From positions 346,001-410,000 of the forward strand of contig JACATO010002134.1 of assembly GCA_018389105.1 (NCBI GenBank): a stretch of 64,000 nt of DNA, read 5' to 3'. The DNA comes from Nautilus pompilius (Eukaryota > Mollusca > Cephalopoda > Nautilida > Nautilidae). Within the stretch, counting starts at the first letter, position 1. The number at the start of each line of letters is the position of its first letter. Shown here in pieces: positions 46,641-58,585 of this stretch. A model generated the notes under the pieces. The model was not told the origin of the DNA and searched no databases. It saw only the letters and a list, made by a program, of their open reading frames with translations. The translations under genes and the position numbers were made by a program.

Positions 46641-48194
46641 GTTAGTTTCAGAGATGAATTAACATGCAATTCAGTATCATCAGGGTTATCATCAGAATGA
46701 TTTAGGTTGATCACATTTAACTGCTGTTGTAATCTGGACCAGAGCTAGTGAAACTTCGTTCATAAGTTCTTGCCGCCTCCTCTGCTCCCTTCTCTGGTGT
46801 TTCTAATTTACACTTTGCTGAATTCTTCTGAATTTTTTCGAAAAAAGAGGATTAAAAAATATCTGGAACTACTACAAACGTAAACCGTACTTGACCTGAC
46901 CTGACCTGATCTGACTGATTGTCTCGGACGTCCAGAAGTTTATCTGGTCATTGACAGAGTTCTTTGTGTTTTGGCCACAATATCAGTAACTGTTGCTGCA
47001 GTTACAAGATTTGTTAGTACCTCCTAGAGATAAAGATCTGTCTACAGAATATTCTATGACTGAAAATCCTGCATTTACATAAAGAAATCCCAGATGACGT
47101 TGACCAAGTACAAAAGGATTTTGACCCACGTAATGCCTCATCTTAATTTTCCGCTGATCGTTTTAGGGATTATTACCTTCGCCGTCGTTAGGGTTACTGG
47201 TAAGAAAGCACGTGTTTGCTCACGGATAACAGGCCAGGAATAACCATTGTGATTATTATGAAAACATGGGTATATTAGCTAGTAAAATTACTAATAACAA
47301 GATGGTAGAAAGACCGAAATAACCACACTCTGCCACATTTTGAGTATAAACATCCCACATGCCTTTCGCAAAGTCTCATCGATCACAAACATTCCTCGTC
47401 CAAAAGTCTAATAATACCAAAAAATCTCTGCGCTGCAAGCGACTGAACATGAGAGAGAAGACATCTTTGCTAATAGAAGTGCCAGTACCAACAAAACGGT
47501 AAATGTGAGGATCTCGAGATGGAAATGACGAGGACGCGGGAGATGGGAACAACAGTGACGGTGCCATTTGCGAAAGGGTGGAGCACTTGGACTAGAAAGA
47601 AGACGGCAGAGGAACTTCAGTAAAGTCGAAAGTCTTCGGAAGATCTCATATTACTCAGGTAGGCATCTTCCATCAATTAAACACCGGCATTGGAATGGGC
47701 CCAAGTGGAGCGCAAAGGCGAGTACATATTGGATTTTTAAGCTATCGGAATTAAAAGAAGCCAACGCAATACTTGTAATTGTCACCTGCATTCAATAGCC
47801 GCTACTCTGCCGTGTTACGGTAAACCACTTGTTTTTAAAACCGACAAGAACTAAAACTGCGACCGGTACAGGATGTATAATTGGGCTGAAAGAATGAAAA
47901 AGGTGGGGGGTAGTGTGCCTGTTTCGATTGTTCTGAGTTTTGTTTTCTTTTTATCTATCAGTTAAAAGGTTGCAATGCGCTTAAGCATCGGAACTTTCTC
48001 GGCGATTTAACAGCCCGATGGATCGTCCGGCAGGACTGCGGTTAATAGCCAACCATGCGTGATTTCGTAAATGGTATGAAAAATAAAAATAAAAAAAAAA
48101 GAAGAAGCCACTGAAATTCCGTGGGGTAAGAGAAGTTAACGCACAGTTTTCCAAAGTCAGTAGTCGTTCACTTGGCCAGAAACATGGCTCCGTG
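46641..48194. other. Unassigned non-coding stretch
   Basis: The left 200 bases may hold the degenerate 5' part of the hAT fossil. Beyond it I see no gene; a 76-codon plus frame at 47568-47798 has no motif. Confidence 0.45.
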
Positions 48195-48270
48195 GAGAGA
48201 GGAGAGAGAGAGAGAGAGAGAGGAGAGACGAGAGAGGGAGAGAGAGAGAGAGAGCGAGAGAGAGAGAGAG

Positions 48271-48331
<61 letters not shown>

Positions 48332-48496
48332 GACGTCATAACAGAGAGAGGTGACGTCATAACACAGAGAGAGAGAGGACGTCATAACAGAGAGAGGTGA
48401 CGTCATAACACAGAGAGAGATGACGTCAGTACAGAGAGAGGTGACGTCATAACACAGAGAGAGATGACGTCAGTACAGAGAGAGAGAGAGAGAGAC
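48195..48496. repeat. GA-rich array with TGACGTCA, inverted relative to the others
   Basis: GA runs on the plus strand are interrupted by GGTGACGTCATAACA, GATGACGTCAGTACA and GGACGTCATAACA. I count five perfect TGACGTCA and two GGACGTCAT. Reverse-complemented, it reads TGTTATGACGTC-CT runs and TGTACTGACGTCA-CT runs, the same unit words as at 14.4 and 40.4 kb. Confidence 0.93.
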
Positions 48497-48885
48497 GTTT
48501 TTGCCCAGGTAAGAAATGTAGCCGCATTCTCATCTAGATTATTCTGCCCCGGCTTCAAGAAATAAATGCAAAGACGAACAGACCAACTTTTTTGCTGTTA
48601 TCTTCTTTTACCGCCACAATAATGTAACTCTTTCTCCCACCTCCCACCGGGAATTCCCTCCCCTGAAGCCTTTTGCGCGACCCCCACCAAATACTACTAA
48701 ATTTCCTGCATCTTATCAAATTAATTGAGAGTCTGGTCGCTGAAAATAACTAATTCGTTTATTTTGGAGCAAACGTCCCAAGGGGTTTACGGTGTTTAAG
48801 GTATTGATAGCTTTTGAATAAACATTTCGCCCTAACCCAGACAGATGCATATTTATACCGCTCTACGGAACGTAGGCAAACACGC

Positions 48886-48895
48886 GCATGCGCAC
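48886..48895. promoter_or_regulatory. NRF1-like palindrome GCGCATGCGC
   Basis: An exact copy of the palindromic NRF1 core. The surrounding sequence is only mildly CpG-rich and no gene starts nearby, so function is uncertain. Confidence 0.3.
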
Positions 48896-49084
48896 TCGTG
48901 GAGTCTTTGGTAGAAATTTCCTTACTTTTGCTTCTGGCCTACTGGATAATCAGCCTGAAAATCGGAGTTAATATCTTCGAGATCGGTTTGCATTATGCAT
49001 TTATTGTCAAAGATACAAAGCAATTTTTCATTAATTAACTAATTAATTAATCAATTTACCTGTTTCATTTTAATATGAATTCAG

Positions 49085-49087
<3 letters not shown>

Positions 49088-49133
<46 letters not shown>
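49088..49133. repeat. (TA)n microsatellite
   Basis: About 23 uninterrupted AT units. Confidence 0.97.
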
Positions 49134-49136
<3 letters not shown>

Positions 49137-50521
49137 TAGATTCCATTTGAATGATACTGAAAGATTGGCCTGGTTTTTCGAATGATTTCAAAGAATAAAT
49201 CTCCCATTTATTACTGATAAAGCATTCTTTGCTAAAATGAATATTAGAATATTATTATTCAGCTGTTTGTGTTTTTTTAATAGTGCCTAGAATAGCGGAT
49301 GACTGGTTTTGCGCCATTTTAAATAATAATGAAATGAAAAGCTGTCACATCTTATTTATGTCAAGTACGAATTCATACTGTTTCATTTTTTTTTTAAAAA
49401 GTAATTCAAATTAACAGAAATCAATACAAATACAGCTTGTCCCAAAAATGAAAAGTACAAAAAGTTTTTGGCATTTGCACATCCTGCTCAGTAGATCTCC
49501 AGTAGGTTTCTCACAAAGCTTATGGTGGGGAATTCCGAACACTAAAGAAGTTATCTCCAGCATCCCGCAGCTGATCTATGAAGATCTAGATAAATCTGTA
49601 TATAAACTTGACGGGTGAGAAAGGAGTTTTGGGGAAAAGAGGGAACTATGGCCGTTCTGTCACCGGCTGCCTGTTAATCAATCAATGGATTTATAGCTCA
49701 AGACATTCTGCCAAAATTTTTTTCATTCTCTAAACTAGCGGGGAGCCAACCAACAATTAAAAGCCAATTCCTCGGAGTAAGAAATCGGCGCCAATCCACG
49801 GCCGTCGCAGAAAATGATAAGACCGACCGACCGCTAGGGCCAAGGTTCCAATTCCTCAACTGGATCAAGGCGATGATTTAAAATGAAAGAACGCGAAGAG
49901 AACACCAATGATCAGAATAACAAAGCAATCGTTAAAAATTATACCCCATCAACAAAGATCACGTTCACCGGGATGAACTCGCGAAAACAATCATCAGAAT
50001 TGCATTGGCTCGAAGCAGAATAACAATGGTATTTATAATCATATTAATAGTACTGGAAATCTTTTATACTCGTCAGAATTACACCGACAGTAAACTAAAT
50101 CACGCTGAGACGGATCAGAATCGCATCAACTTAAATGAAAAAAAAAAATTGCGATGCCATTTATCGCTATGACATTGGCGCTTAGTCAGAATTACATTAA
50201 ACCAAATTAAAATCAAATTAGAGCTGAGTTAAACTGTAATGAAGCATTAGAAGTGCACCAACATCAGAAAAGTTGCATTTACAGCGAGCAAACCGAAAGT
50301 AATTAAGACGTCATCTCCGCCGATGTTCGCATTTTCACGGCATCCAAGAAGAACAGAAAGGCCGAGAAGTGGAGGCTCGCTCAGCTGCCAGTGTCGAGCG
50401 GAGATGATTGTTCTGGGATGCTGCGCACGCCCGCGCTCTCACCATCACCTCTAGCTCACAGCCCTCGTAAACGGCCTGTAACATTTGACTCCCATCATCG
50501 TCATCATAAAAAAAAACAACA

Positions 50522-50553
<32 letters not shown>

Positions 50554-50554
50554 A
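50522..50554. repeat. (CA)n microsatellite
   Basis: About 16 CA units with one TA near the end, preceded by an A run. Confidence 0.95.
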
Positions 50555-51131
50555 GAAAGAACCCAGCTCGGTAATTCCCCCCTTTTTTTTTGATATCGAA
50601 ATTGCTTCCCCTTTTATTTAAAACTATTTTACAGAAGAACTTTTCTTTTCAGAAATCGGAGAACCACCTCAGGTGACAACTCTGTTTGTAAACTGTCATT
50701 CGGCATCTTTTGCCCACAACCCACTCACCCACCCATTGTTATATATATATATAAAGGCTTTAAAAAAAAAGAAGATTCGGTCTAAAAATTAAGATTTTTA
50801 ATCAACATTTTGTAAAAGTTTTAAAATAATATCTGTTCTAGAACTGTGAGCTACGAAGAAAGAAAAAAAAAACAATAGCTTAAAGATCAGCAATATCTAT
50901 TGTGCTTGTGAGTAGAATCCAATTATATTTTAATTTCATCGTAGCTAATGCATACAGTACCCAGGCCGGCTGTGTAGTGCGGGGTAGTAAGTTGTCTGCC
51001 CTTCTCGGATATTCCCTGACACCAGGGTCACTGCTTGCTATCTAAAAGTGTGGTTGCTGTGCAGCCAGAAACTCATGCGCCCCGGTGTTCGCATATATTT
51101 TGTAATCGGCTATCTTCGGTTACGAAAGGCC

Positions 51132-51237
<106 letters not shown>

Positions 51238-53802
51238 GGCTTGACTGCGGTAATACGGGACAAATGGTGGCGCAATTCGTCAAGTCAGGCTGGCTTCTTC
51301 AGAACTCCCACGACTCCCTACTTTTGTCTTTACCATGTTTTTTTTAAATTCAGATAATAATATCAAGGGGAGCTAAGAAGGAAACCGCTGATGGCGCTCT
51401 GACTCAATCCATGGTGACGGTCACAAAATTCTGTTAAGATCAAACAATTTTTCTTAACGTAGGCGCTTCTGCTATTATTTTTTTTTCTTGCTTTCTGGAT
51501 TTCTCTCAGTCTTTACACCTGGCGAAGGTAAATGGAAAAGACGAGAATGTAGCATAAATGATTAATTTAAAACGATTGCTAATAGTTTCGAAAAGATTTT
51601 CATAAACCGATAGATATTCTGTTGTTTGGTTTTCTTTTTCTTATCTATATCCTAGTCCCCCCCCTTTTTTTCCCGCTAGCGCGCGATAGTGCGCCCTTGT
51701 TTGTTACCACAGACCTGGAAATGGGATTCCTCAGTTACAGACGACTTGTGTGATAAATTCTTAATACGTTTATTATATGTATCGCTTTCCCAGAGGAAGA
51801 CTCATAGTGAGTAAAAACAAAATTTGGGCTTTCCCCCCCTTTTTTAAATATCAGTCCTCTGCGCAGTTTTTTTAAAAAAACAGACCGAGTTATCTTAGTT
51901 CAGTTTCCTTTTAGACGAAATATGTTCTTTAAAAAGCGATGTGGCGGAAGCTGAAGATTCGATACTGTCCGCAGCCTGGACAGAAAACCCAATAATCTCA
52001 AGTGTAAGAGGGGTTGGCTTGATGTTGAGTACCGAGACCCGGGGTAGCGGATATCTTCAGAGATGCCAGTGGAAGCTTACGGAGATAATGGCACACTAGG
52101 ACAATCGGTGTTTGGCGATCCACTGCTCGTAGTGTCCTTACATACAAAATGCCCCAGCAACAAACACATAATGCACAAAGTTTTATTGCTATATCCTCTT
52201 TCTTCAACGCGGACGGATGTCGTCCTCCCCCCAAACTTCAACTCAGCACGCGCCCGACAACAAATCACTCAATCTTTCTCCCCATTCTCTCGTCAGCCTG
52301 AGCCGATTGCAAACGCGCGCTAACAGCCAAGTGTCGATTGGTCGAGTAGTTATTTACTGTTCCTGCGCCAACAGAAACAAAAAAAGAGAAAGGATGGAGA
52401 TCGTAACACCCTGCCTCACACAGCTGGACCATCTACAAATGACGCCTCATCTCGTCCCGACAACAAACATTAATAGGACTGATCGGCGCGGTACGTATGG
52501 TTCTTCTGCCAGTCTAAAGCGAAAATAAATCGATTGTTTTATGTTATTAAAATAAAAAGCAAATTTTAAGAAAACAAACAATACTTGTCTTTAGCAGATT
52601 TCACATGCTTGATGCTCTTTATCTATGTCAGAACAGAGCACGAGGTCCGCTCGCTTTTGTTCGCAGAATTATATTTAAATCCTCCATCTGTCAAATTCTA
52701 TAGCAATTTTAATAAAGCTCCAAATTGGCGTCTCTTCTCCTTGTCGTTGTCGTTGTTGTTTTTTTCCCCCCCGGATCTTCCGTAAAAGATCCGCTCAGCA
52801 CTACTACAGGGTTTTCCAAAACCGTGTTTAAAAATGTACATATATAATTGGGGTTTATAATTGTATTGGAATGTATCAAAATTTAAAAAAAAAATAAATT
52901 GCTTGGTTGGGAGGAGGGGGAGAGTGAAGGACGAACTCTCCACCTTAAGACAGATATTCTCACGGGAGGAGGAAGTTCCACCAAAGCAGGCTTACGTTGG
53001 CACAGGAAAGCTAACTCACGGGCTCTCGCGTCGAAACGTCACCTGGAAGCCCGAACAAAAGCATGGAAGAAGTTAAATAAGCTGGTTTAAATTTGCATAA
53101 TGGTGGCGGATCTGAATTCTGTTGCACAAAACGTTTATGGTTCTATCCTTCGGCTTCGTTAATAGACTCGCAGGTTGAAGACGTGGTAATGGAAAATGTT
53201 GGCACTTATGGAGCTTTCTCTAGAAGTTACCGGCATTTTCGTAATTTACTGCATTTTTTTTTTTTTTTTTGTTATTTATGATCTTTATGAATTCTGATAG
53301 AACGCCAAAAAAAAAAAAAAAAAGAAATAGGAAGAATAAGGGAGAAAAAAACAAACATGGCGCCGTCGTGCTTGGTAGCATGACAGATATGTCGGCTCGG
53401 GTTTTCTTTGGATGTTTCCGGTTGGAAACGGTAGCACCCACCCCCCCTCTTTCCTTTCTTCTGTACAGCTTGCCGAACGCCACCGACTTGGCGACGTGGT
53501 AACGCGGCCATCAAACGGAAAGCTGATGGATCGCCGAAAGTCCGGCTGGGATCAGCGAGCCAGAGAGAGAGAGGACGGAATTTAAAATATCGGCTGGCGG
53601 GACAGAAGCCTGCATCTCGGAAACGAGGCCTCTCCGAGCGCCATGGACGGAAGTAATCAGACGCATGTTCGAAACTTCAGCTGACGTATGCTACGGTTTT
53701 CCTTTTAAATCCGATGTTGCTTTTATTTTCTCAAATATATATATATATATATACCGGGGCGCCACTTTGGTTAGAGAAAGTGAAAGTACTGATTGCGTCT
53801 GG

Positions 53803-53826
53803 TTGCTGCTGCTGCTGCTGCTGCTG
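53803..53826. repeat. (CTG)n microsatellite
   Basis: Eight CTG/TGC-phase units. Confidence 0.9.
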
Positions 53827-54349
53827 ATATAGCTTCTTTTGGCGAAAGGTAACTGATCGGAAACGCAAATGACAAATACTCCGGTTTTCCCCAGAATTTA
53901 ACGAGCTGGCTGTTACCTGATGTGCGCCGTAAACAGGAACGTTACTGCGCCAATCGATCAGAATAACTGGAAATTTCATTTAAAAAAAAAAATTAAATTA
54001 ACAAATAAGCAGAAGTTTGCACGCGAATCGCAGATGTAAAATAAAATGATGAATATCGAGTAAAACCCTGGACTCTACTAATCGAGAGACCCCCCCAAAA
54101 AACTGAATAAACAGAGTTAATTTAACCCACAACAACAAAAAAAGCTTTTGTGATAACTTCCTTGCATCTTTAATTTCAAAGAGTTTCATTAAATACATAT
54201 TTAGTCTTAAATGTGCTAATAAAAAAACAACATAGGAATATTATGATATAAATTGTACGAATCTTTTAAGGATAAAACATTGGAACGTAATTCAAAACTG
54301 ACCATAAATTTTAACATATGAAGTTCCTCGACAGCATTCGATGTTTTTT

Positions 54350-54880
54350 AGTGGTGTAATAGCTAGTTTCTTTGGCCGACCCATCCTCCCGATTGAAGCT
54401 ACAGCACTTCCCTCATTCACCGGATGTCTGATGCAGTCTCGCTGCAGTGCATTCAACTCTTTTGTTCAGACTTCACGCCGTTCCGGAATGGTTCCAGATG
54501 CACGCGGTAGATGTCCAATTCGGCTAGAGAAGTCATCTCACAAATGTTCAATGGAATCTAGATCCGGCATCACGGCTGTTCTCGTGCCACTGGTCTCTGC
54601 ATTATCGTCCAAGAAGATGAACTGATTACTTCGTGCAAATGTTACAGCAACAGTCTGAAGACTTCATGCGGGTAGCGTTGACCTATAACAGTTTCATCCA
54701 GGAGAATAAGTTCACTTTCGTGGTCATGTGCTGCAGCATCACCACCATACACAAATCGGTCCATTGATAACATATCACGGTCAGCCTTACGTTAGTTTTG
54801 TTTTCGCCAACCACATAAACGACCATCAGCAGAATGAAGGTCAGTAGTCCGCCTACTCCAAGTCCGTGTTGCTGCTGCGT
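54350..54880 (-). pseudogene. Tc1-like transposase fossil
   Basis: Minus-strand frames give TTDLHSADGRLCGWRKQN (family DGR--VWR), DRFVYGG, LDETVIGQRYPHEVFRLL (family NGQRYIDEVLRP-), NQFIFLDDNAETSGT (family FMDDNARPHTA, second catalytic Asp kept) and MPDLDSIEHL (family SPDLNPIEHVWD, catalytic Glu kept). The tail reads ALQRDCIRHPVNEG and GRMGRP. Between the DDNA block and the PDL block about 15 residues are deleted, so the D-to-E spacing is broken. The N-terminal half is unrecognisable. It belongs to a different Tc1 clade from the copies at 9 and 39 kb, judging by DDNA and SIEH in place of DSDP and IIEA. Confidence 0.78.
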
Positions 54881-55655
54881 CACACCCTCGTTGTTTGGTA
54901 TCCTCATTATGGGAAGATTTGTGACGGATTTTATACCATATTTCATAATTGTGATACAAATTTACATTCACTTTACAGCGGCGTAACCTTGGCGGACACC
55001 CACCCACCCACCCATCCAGAAACAAAGAACCAGATTCATGGCAACAGAATTGTCATATTACAGGGTTCGTGCAGAAGAACAGCTGACAGATCATGCGACA
55101 TCTTTTACAATAACCAAGGTGGCTGTAAATAACTATGAAAGAAATCTCACAGAACGTGTTCCTGTATCGATGTGTTTGGTGTATGGGGTAGCATATGTCC
55201 AAACTGTAATCTACAACTCAATTCTTTTTCTTTTCTTCGCCAGTGTGGTGAAGCTGCTTGCAGACGTCGAGTTGCGGATAAAAGAAACCGGTTTTAAGCT
55301 GAATTGTGATCCTGGAATAGACGGAAGCGCAGGCCGGCTGGAGGGCTGCCGACCGTCGTTTGAAGGGGTGAAGCGGTGGTTGACGAGGGTAACTTCTTGT
55401 TCGTGGTTCCAGGTTTTGGCACAACCGGAACAGAAACCCATCCACACTGCTAGGTTTTCTGTATGGCCAAGGCATTGTGTACATTAAGTGTTTCCTCTGC
55501 TCTGACCCGGAGACGACACGGTACTAGATCCGATTATTCGCAGCTGTACCCTTTATTACCCGCGAAGTCTAACGCTCGATAATACGACGTTGTCTACAAA
55601 ACCAACAAAAGAATTGAGAGTGCGGCCATTTTGACTTATTAGGTTTGTCCGATGT

Positions 55656-55664
55656 AAAATGGCG
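55656..55664 (+). promoter_or_regulatory. YY1-like AAAATGGCG
   Basis: Matches the YY1 core AANATGGCG, often found just downstream of transcription starts. It lies 220 bases before an NRF1-like palindrome. Confidence 0.25.
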
Positions 55665-55877
55665 CAGCGGTGCACATCAATGACTTCTCGAAGGAAATGG
55701 CAGCATCATCTTGAAAAGTACCACCGCGAGGATGCTTCTGGCTCTATCGATTGTCATGCATCACCGCCATTCCAGTGCTAGCATTTTTTAATGGCTCCGA
55801 GCCGGTGGCTGTCCTTTATGAAGGAAACGGGCAGCTGGATGCTAAAACGTCTGGAATGTGACCGCTCGCGAGACGTA

Positions 55878-55887
55878 GCGCATGCGC
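55878..55887. promoter_or_regulatory. NRF1-like palindrome GCGCATGCGC
   Basis: Exact NRF1 palindrome in a CpG-rich patch. A CAG/GTATGT donor-like site follows near 55896-55903. Together with the YY1-like site this could mark a CpG promoter and first exon, but no coding sequence supports it. Confidence 0.3.
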
Positions 55888-56185
55888 GTTGTCGGCAGGT
55901 ATGTGGACAACGTTACCTCGCATGCGTAACGGATCCGCGAACTACCTCATCTTTACTCCTGTACTCTAGGAGACGTCCGAACGAAGTTCTCACAGGAAAC
56001 TCTGCGATTAAATGGTAAATCTGACGCCGGGTACTTCCAAGAATCCATCTGCTCATAAAGATGGGAAAATTGCACCTTCCCCCCCTCCCCTCATCTTAGA
56101 AAGATTAGCTAATTGTCGAAAATATTTCTTTATGGCTCTCTCTTTCTGGCTCCCCTCGTTCTTTTTCTCCCCCTCTTTAACCCCC

Positions 56186-56242
56186 TCCCCTCTCTCTCTT
56201 TCTGTACTGACGTCATCTCTCTCTCTCTCTCTCTTTCTCTCT
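56186..56242. repeat. Short CT tract with one TGACGTCA
   Basis: CT runs on either side of CTGTACTGACGTCATCTC, the same word as in the larger arrays. Confidence 0.9.
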
Positions 56243-58254
56243 AAAAAAAAATTCAAGCCAATAGAATTTTAATCTATTACTTGGACAAAATATCCCAAAC
56301 TCATTCTAGCGCTATTAACAACAAGATAAAAAAAAACACATGGAGACTAAATGTATCTGATCGGGGTTGTGGTATAACAAGCATAATTATGAAGGTATAC
56401 GCCAGATTTTCAACCTGATGAAACCGGTTAGATTTGGAATGGTTACTTTTAATCTTTAACTCTGGGAGAAAAAAATGTTATTCCGTAAATTTTGTTATTG
56501 ACGACAAAAGGCCATCGTGTGTTTGTTTTTGTGCGCAGGGCTGCCCGGTGAAAGTCTGAGAAACGGGTGTACGAAGGGAACTGATTAATGTTCGTTAACA
56601 AAACAGCAATAATAATGCAGTTATCTAACTTGGAGTCAAGGGAGACAAATGCGCCTACATACTGTAAGAATCTTACTTCAAACGACGCACAACCGAGCCC
56701 CAGTTCTTTGCCATTCCCTCAGAAAGTGAAGTTTAATCGAATCCACGGCAAGGAAATAAAAAGCGAAATATATCTGATTTTTTTTTTTACTGAAATATTA
56801 ATGATGTGAAAATGAAAAAGAAAGGAAGAAAAGCGGGCAAATATGACTTCCTGGGCGTCGTTTCTTGAAATAATCAAATAGGATCGAGAAAGGGCGCCGG
56901 AAGTACGTTAAAGAGAGAATTATTGATCTTTTGTAAGAAATAAAAGGGTCATTAATGCAAATGGACGAAATTCATCTGTATTTTCGTCGTTAATGGCTGG
57001 CATAAAGAACCAGAACACCATCTTTATATGCAATTTGCAAGACATTAACTTGGTCATTAAAGATGAGCATTACTTTAGGTCTAGTGAAATGTTTTTTCTA
57101 CAGATTTCATAACAGTGATAACATTTTCCTCAAATCATTAACCCTTCGTATGCCACGCACGTTTCACCTCCCTAACACCGCCTAGCGTCAGCCTAGAATT
57201 ACCGATTAGTATTTGTGTTCAACTGACTTGTATTTAATTAATCCACTCGTAATGCAAAACAAGTGGGTTAAGAGAGATATATGGATTTGTCGTCATAAAC
57301 AGTTACATTAATAATGAAGGTACTATGAGCCCCAGCCCCGAGATTTTAAAAGTATTGGAATCCAAATGCATCCCAGGCGGCATAGGGAGGGTTAAAAGTT
57401 ACTGAAATTATAATATATCGTAATTTTTAAAGGCTCTTAGCTTGAATGTGGAATCCGAACTGCTTTTATAAGACTTGTATGACTTGTATTTAATCAAGAA
57501 CTTCCGATTTCTCTGTTCAAAGTGGATATTAGTGACCTTTTTAATTTGGAAAATAGGAAAAGCTTTCGGAATTTCGATTTGTTACATTTGACTGAAAAAA
57601 ATGAGTCAAAATGTTTTAAAAAAGAAAGAAAGAAAAACGTTTGGAAAATGATTATTGACATTCAAAAGAGAAAAACCAAAAACAAAACAGGACGACATTT
57701 AGATTTCCGAATTATCGCATTTTCTGTGTTTTTTTTTGGTCTGACACAGATTATGGATGATTCTGTAAATATGACGGAAAGTTGATTTAATGTCTCCCCA
57801 TCTTTGAACGGGAAAGAAGTCGATAACTTGTCCGACGAGGTGTAATATGGATGTATGCATGCGTGCTTATTTATTTGAGGAAGACAGTAGGTTCATCTTC
57901 GGAATGGAAGAAGAGTTTTCCCGAAGGCCCCGGCGGCGGTGGTGTAAAGAAACTTCATTCATGTTCAGGTGTGGCCGGATTAAGGGGGGAAAAAGCAACT
58001 GCCAGAAACGCCGCTGAAATTCCCTAGACAGCTTTAAAATAGAAGCACAACTCCCTAGGAGCTCGTTTCCCGCCATGCTGCGGTGGGCGGTAAGAGCTTC
58101 CGTTTGGATCCAATGAGAATGGCGGGCACCTAACCTCTTTCAGCTGTCGGTTTCTTATCGAGACCGATGTTTCAAATAAGATTCAGGCTCAAGGGCAGAG
58201 AGACTTTAAACACTTGGCGCCTGAATGAGCGTTTTCTAGGTAAGAGAGAGAGGC

Positions 58255-58585
58255 AGGGATTTATTTATTCGCCAAAACCACCCAGCGGTAGAGATCCTGG
58301 GCGGGAGAGGTTCAAATCCTCTGTCTGCTAATAGCTCTGCGTCTCAGATAATATCGAAACTGACTCACAGATTCCTGAGCGAGGGAAAACCCTCACCTGT
58401 CTCAACCCTAATTCACTCAGATCAAGCTGTTCCTAAATACTAACAATGTTCAGTAATTACCTGGCATAACGCGACTTGCTTTACGGCTGTATCTTAAAGG
58501 ACAGCGCGTGCATTCAGGTACCTTTCGGTCTTCCTGCTCCTCCCCATCATCAACAAATAAACCAATAATAATAATAATAATAATG
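58255..58585 (+). repeat. tRNA-derived SINE with (AAT)n tail
   Basis: A tRNA-like head (AGCGGTAGAGATCC as A-box-like, GGTTCAAATCC at 58309-58319 as B-box) is followed by a body without coding capacity and ends in ACCAATAATAATAATAATAA. This is the architecture of a Pol III-driven SINE. The head resembles tRNAs ending the T stem in CTGTCTGC. Target duplications were not delimited. Confidence 0.7.

Larger units (their letters stand above)
54881..58254. other. Unassigned stretch with a promoter-like patch
   Basis: No gene recognised. 55640-55990 is CpG-rich with YY1-like and NRF1-like words (listed separately). A 149-codon plus frame at 55038-55487 contains one hydrophobic stretch but no family motif. 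56186-56242 is a small CT tract with one TGACGTCA. 56880-57070 has octamer-like and homeodomain-like words and little repeat, a possible conserved element. Confidence 0.5.

Noticed and set aside
48172-48406. Arg/Glu-rich and Ser/Leu-rich frames
   Set aside because: Translation of the GA/CT array on either strand.
55038-55487. 149-codon plus frame with one hydrophobic stretch
   Set aside because: No family resemblance and overlapping antisense frames of similar length.
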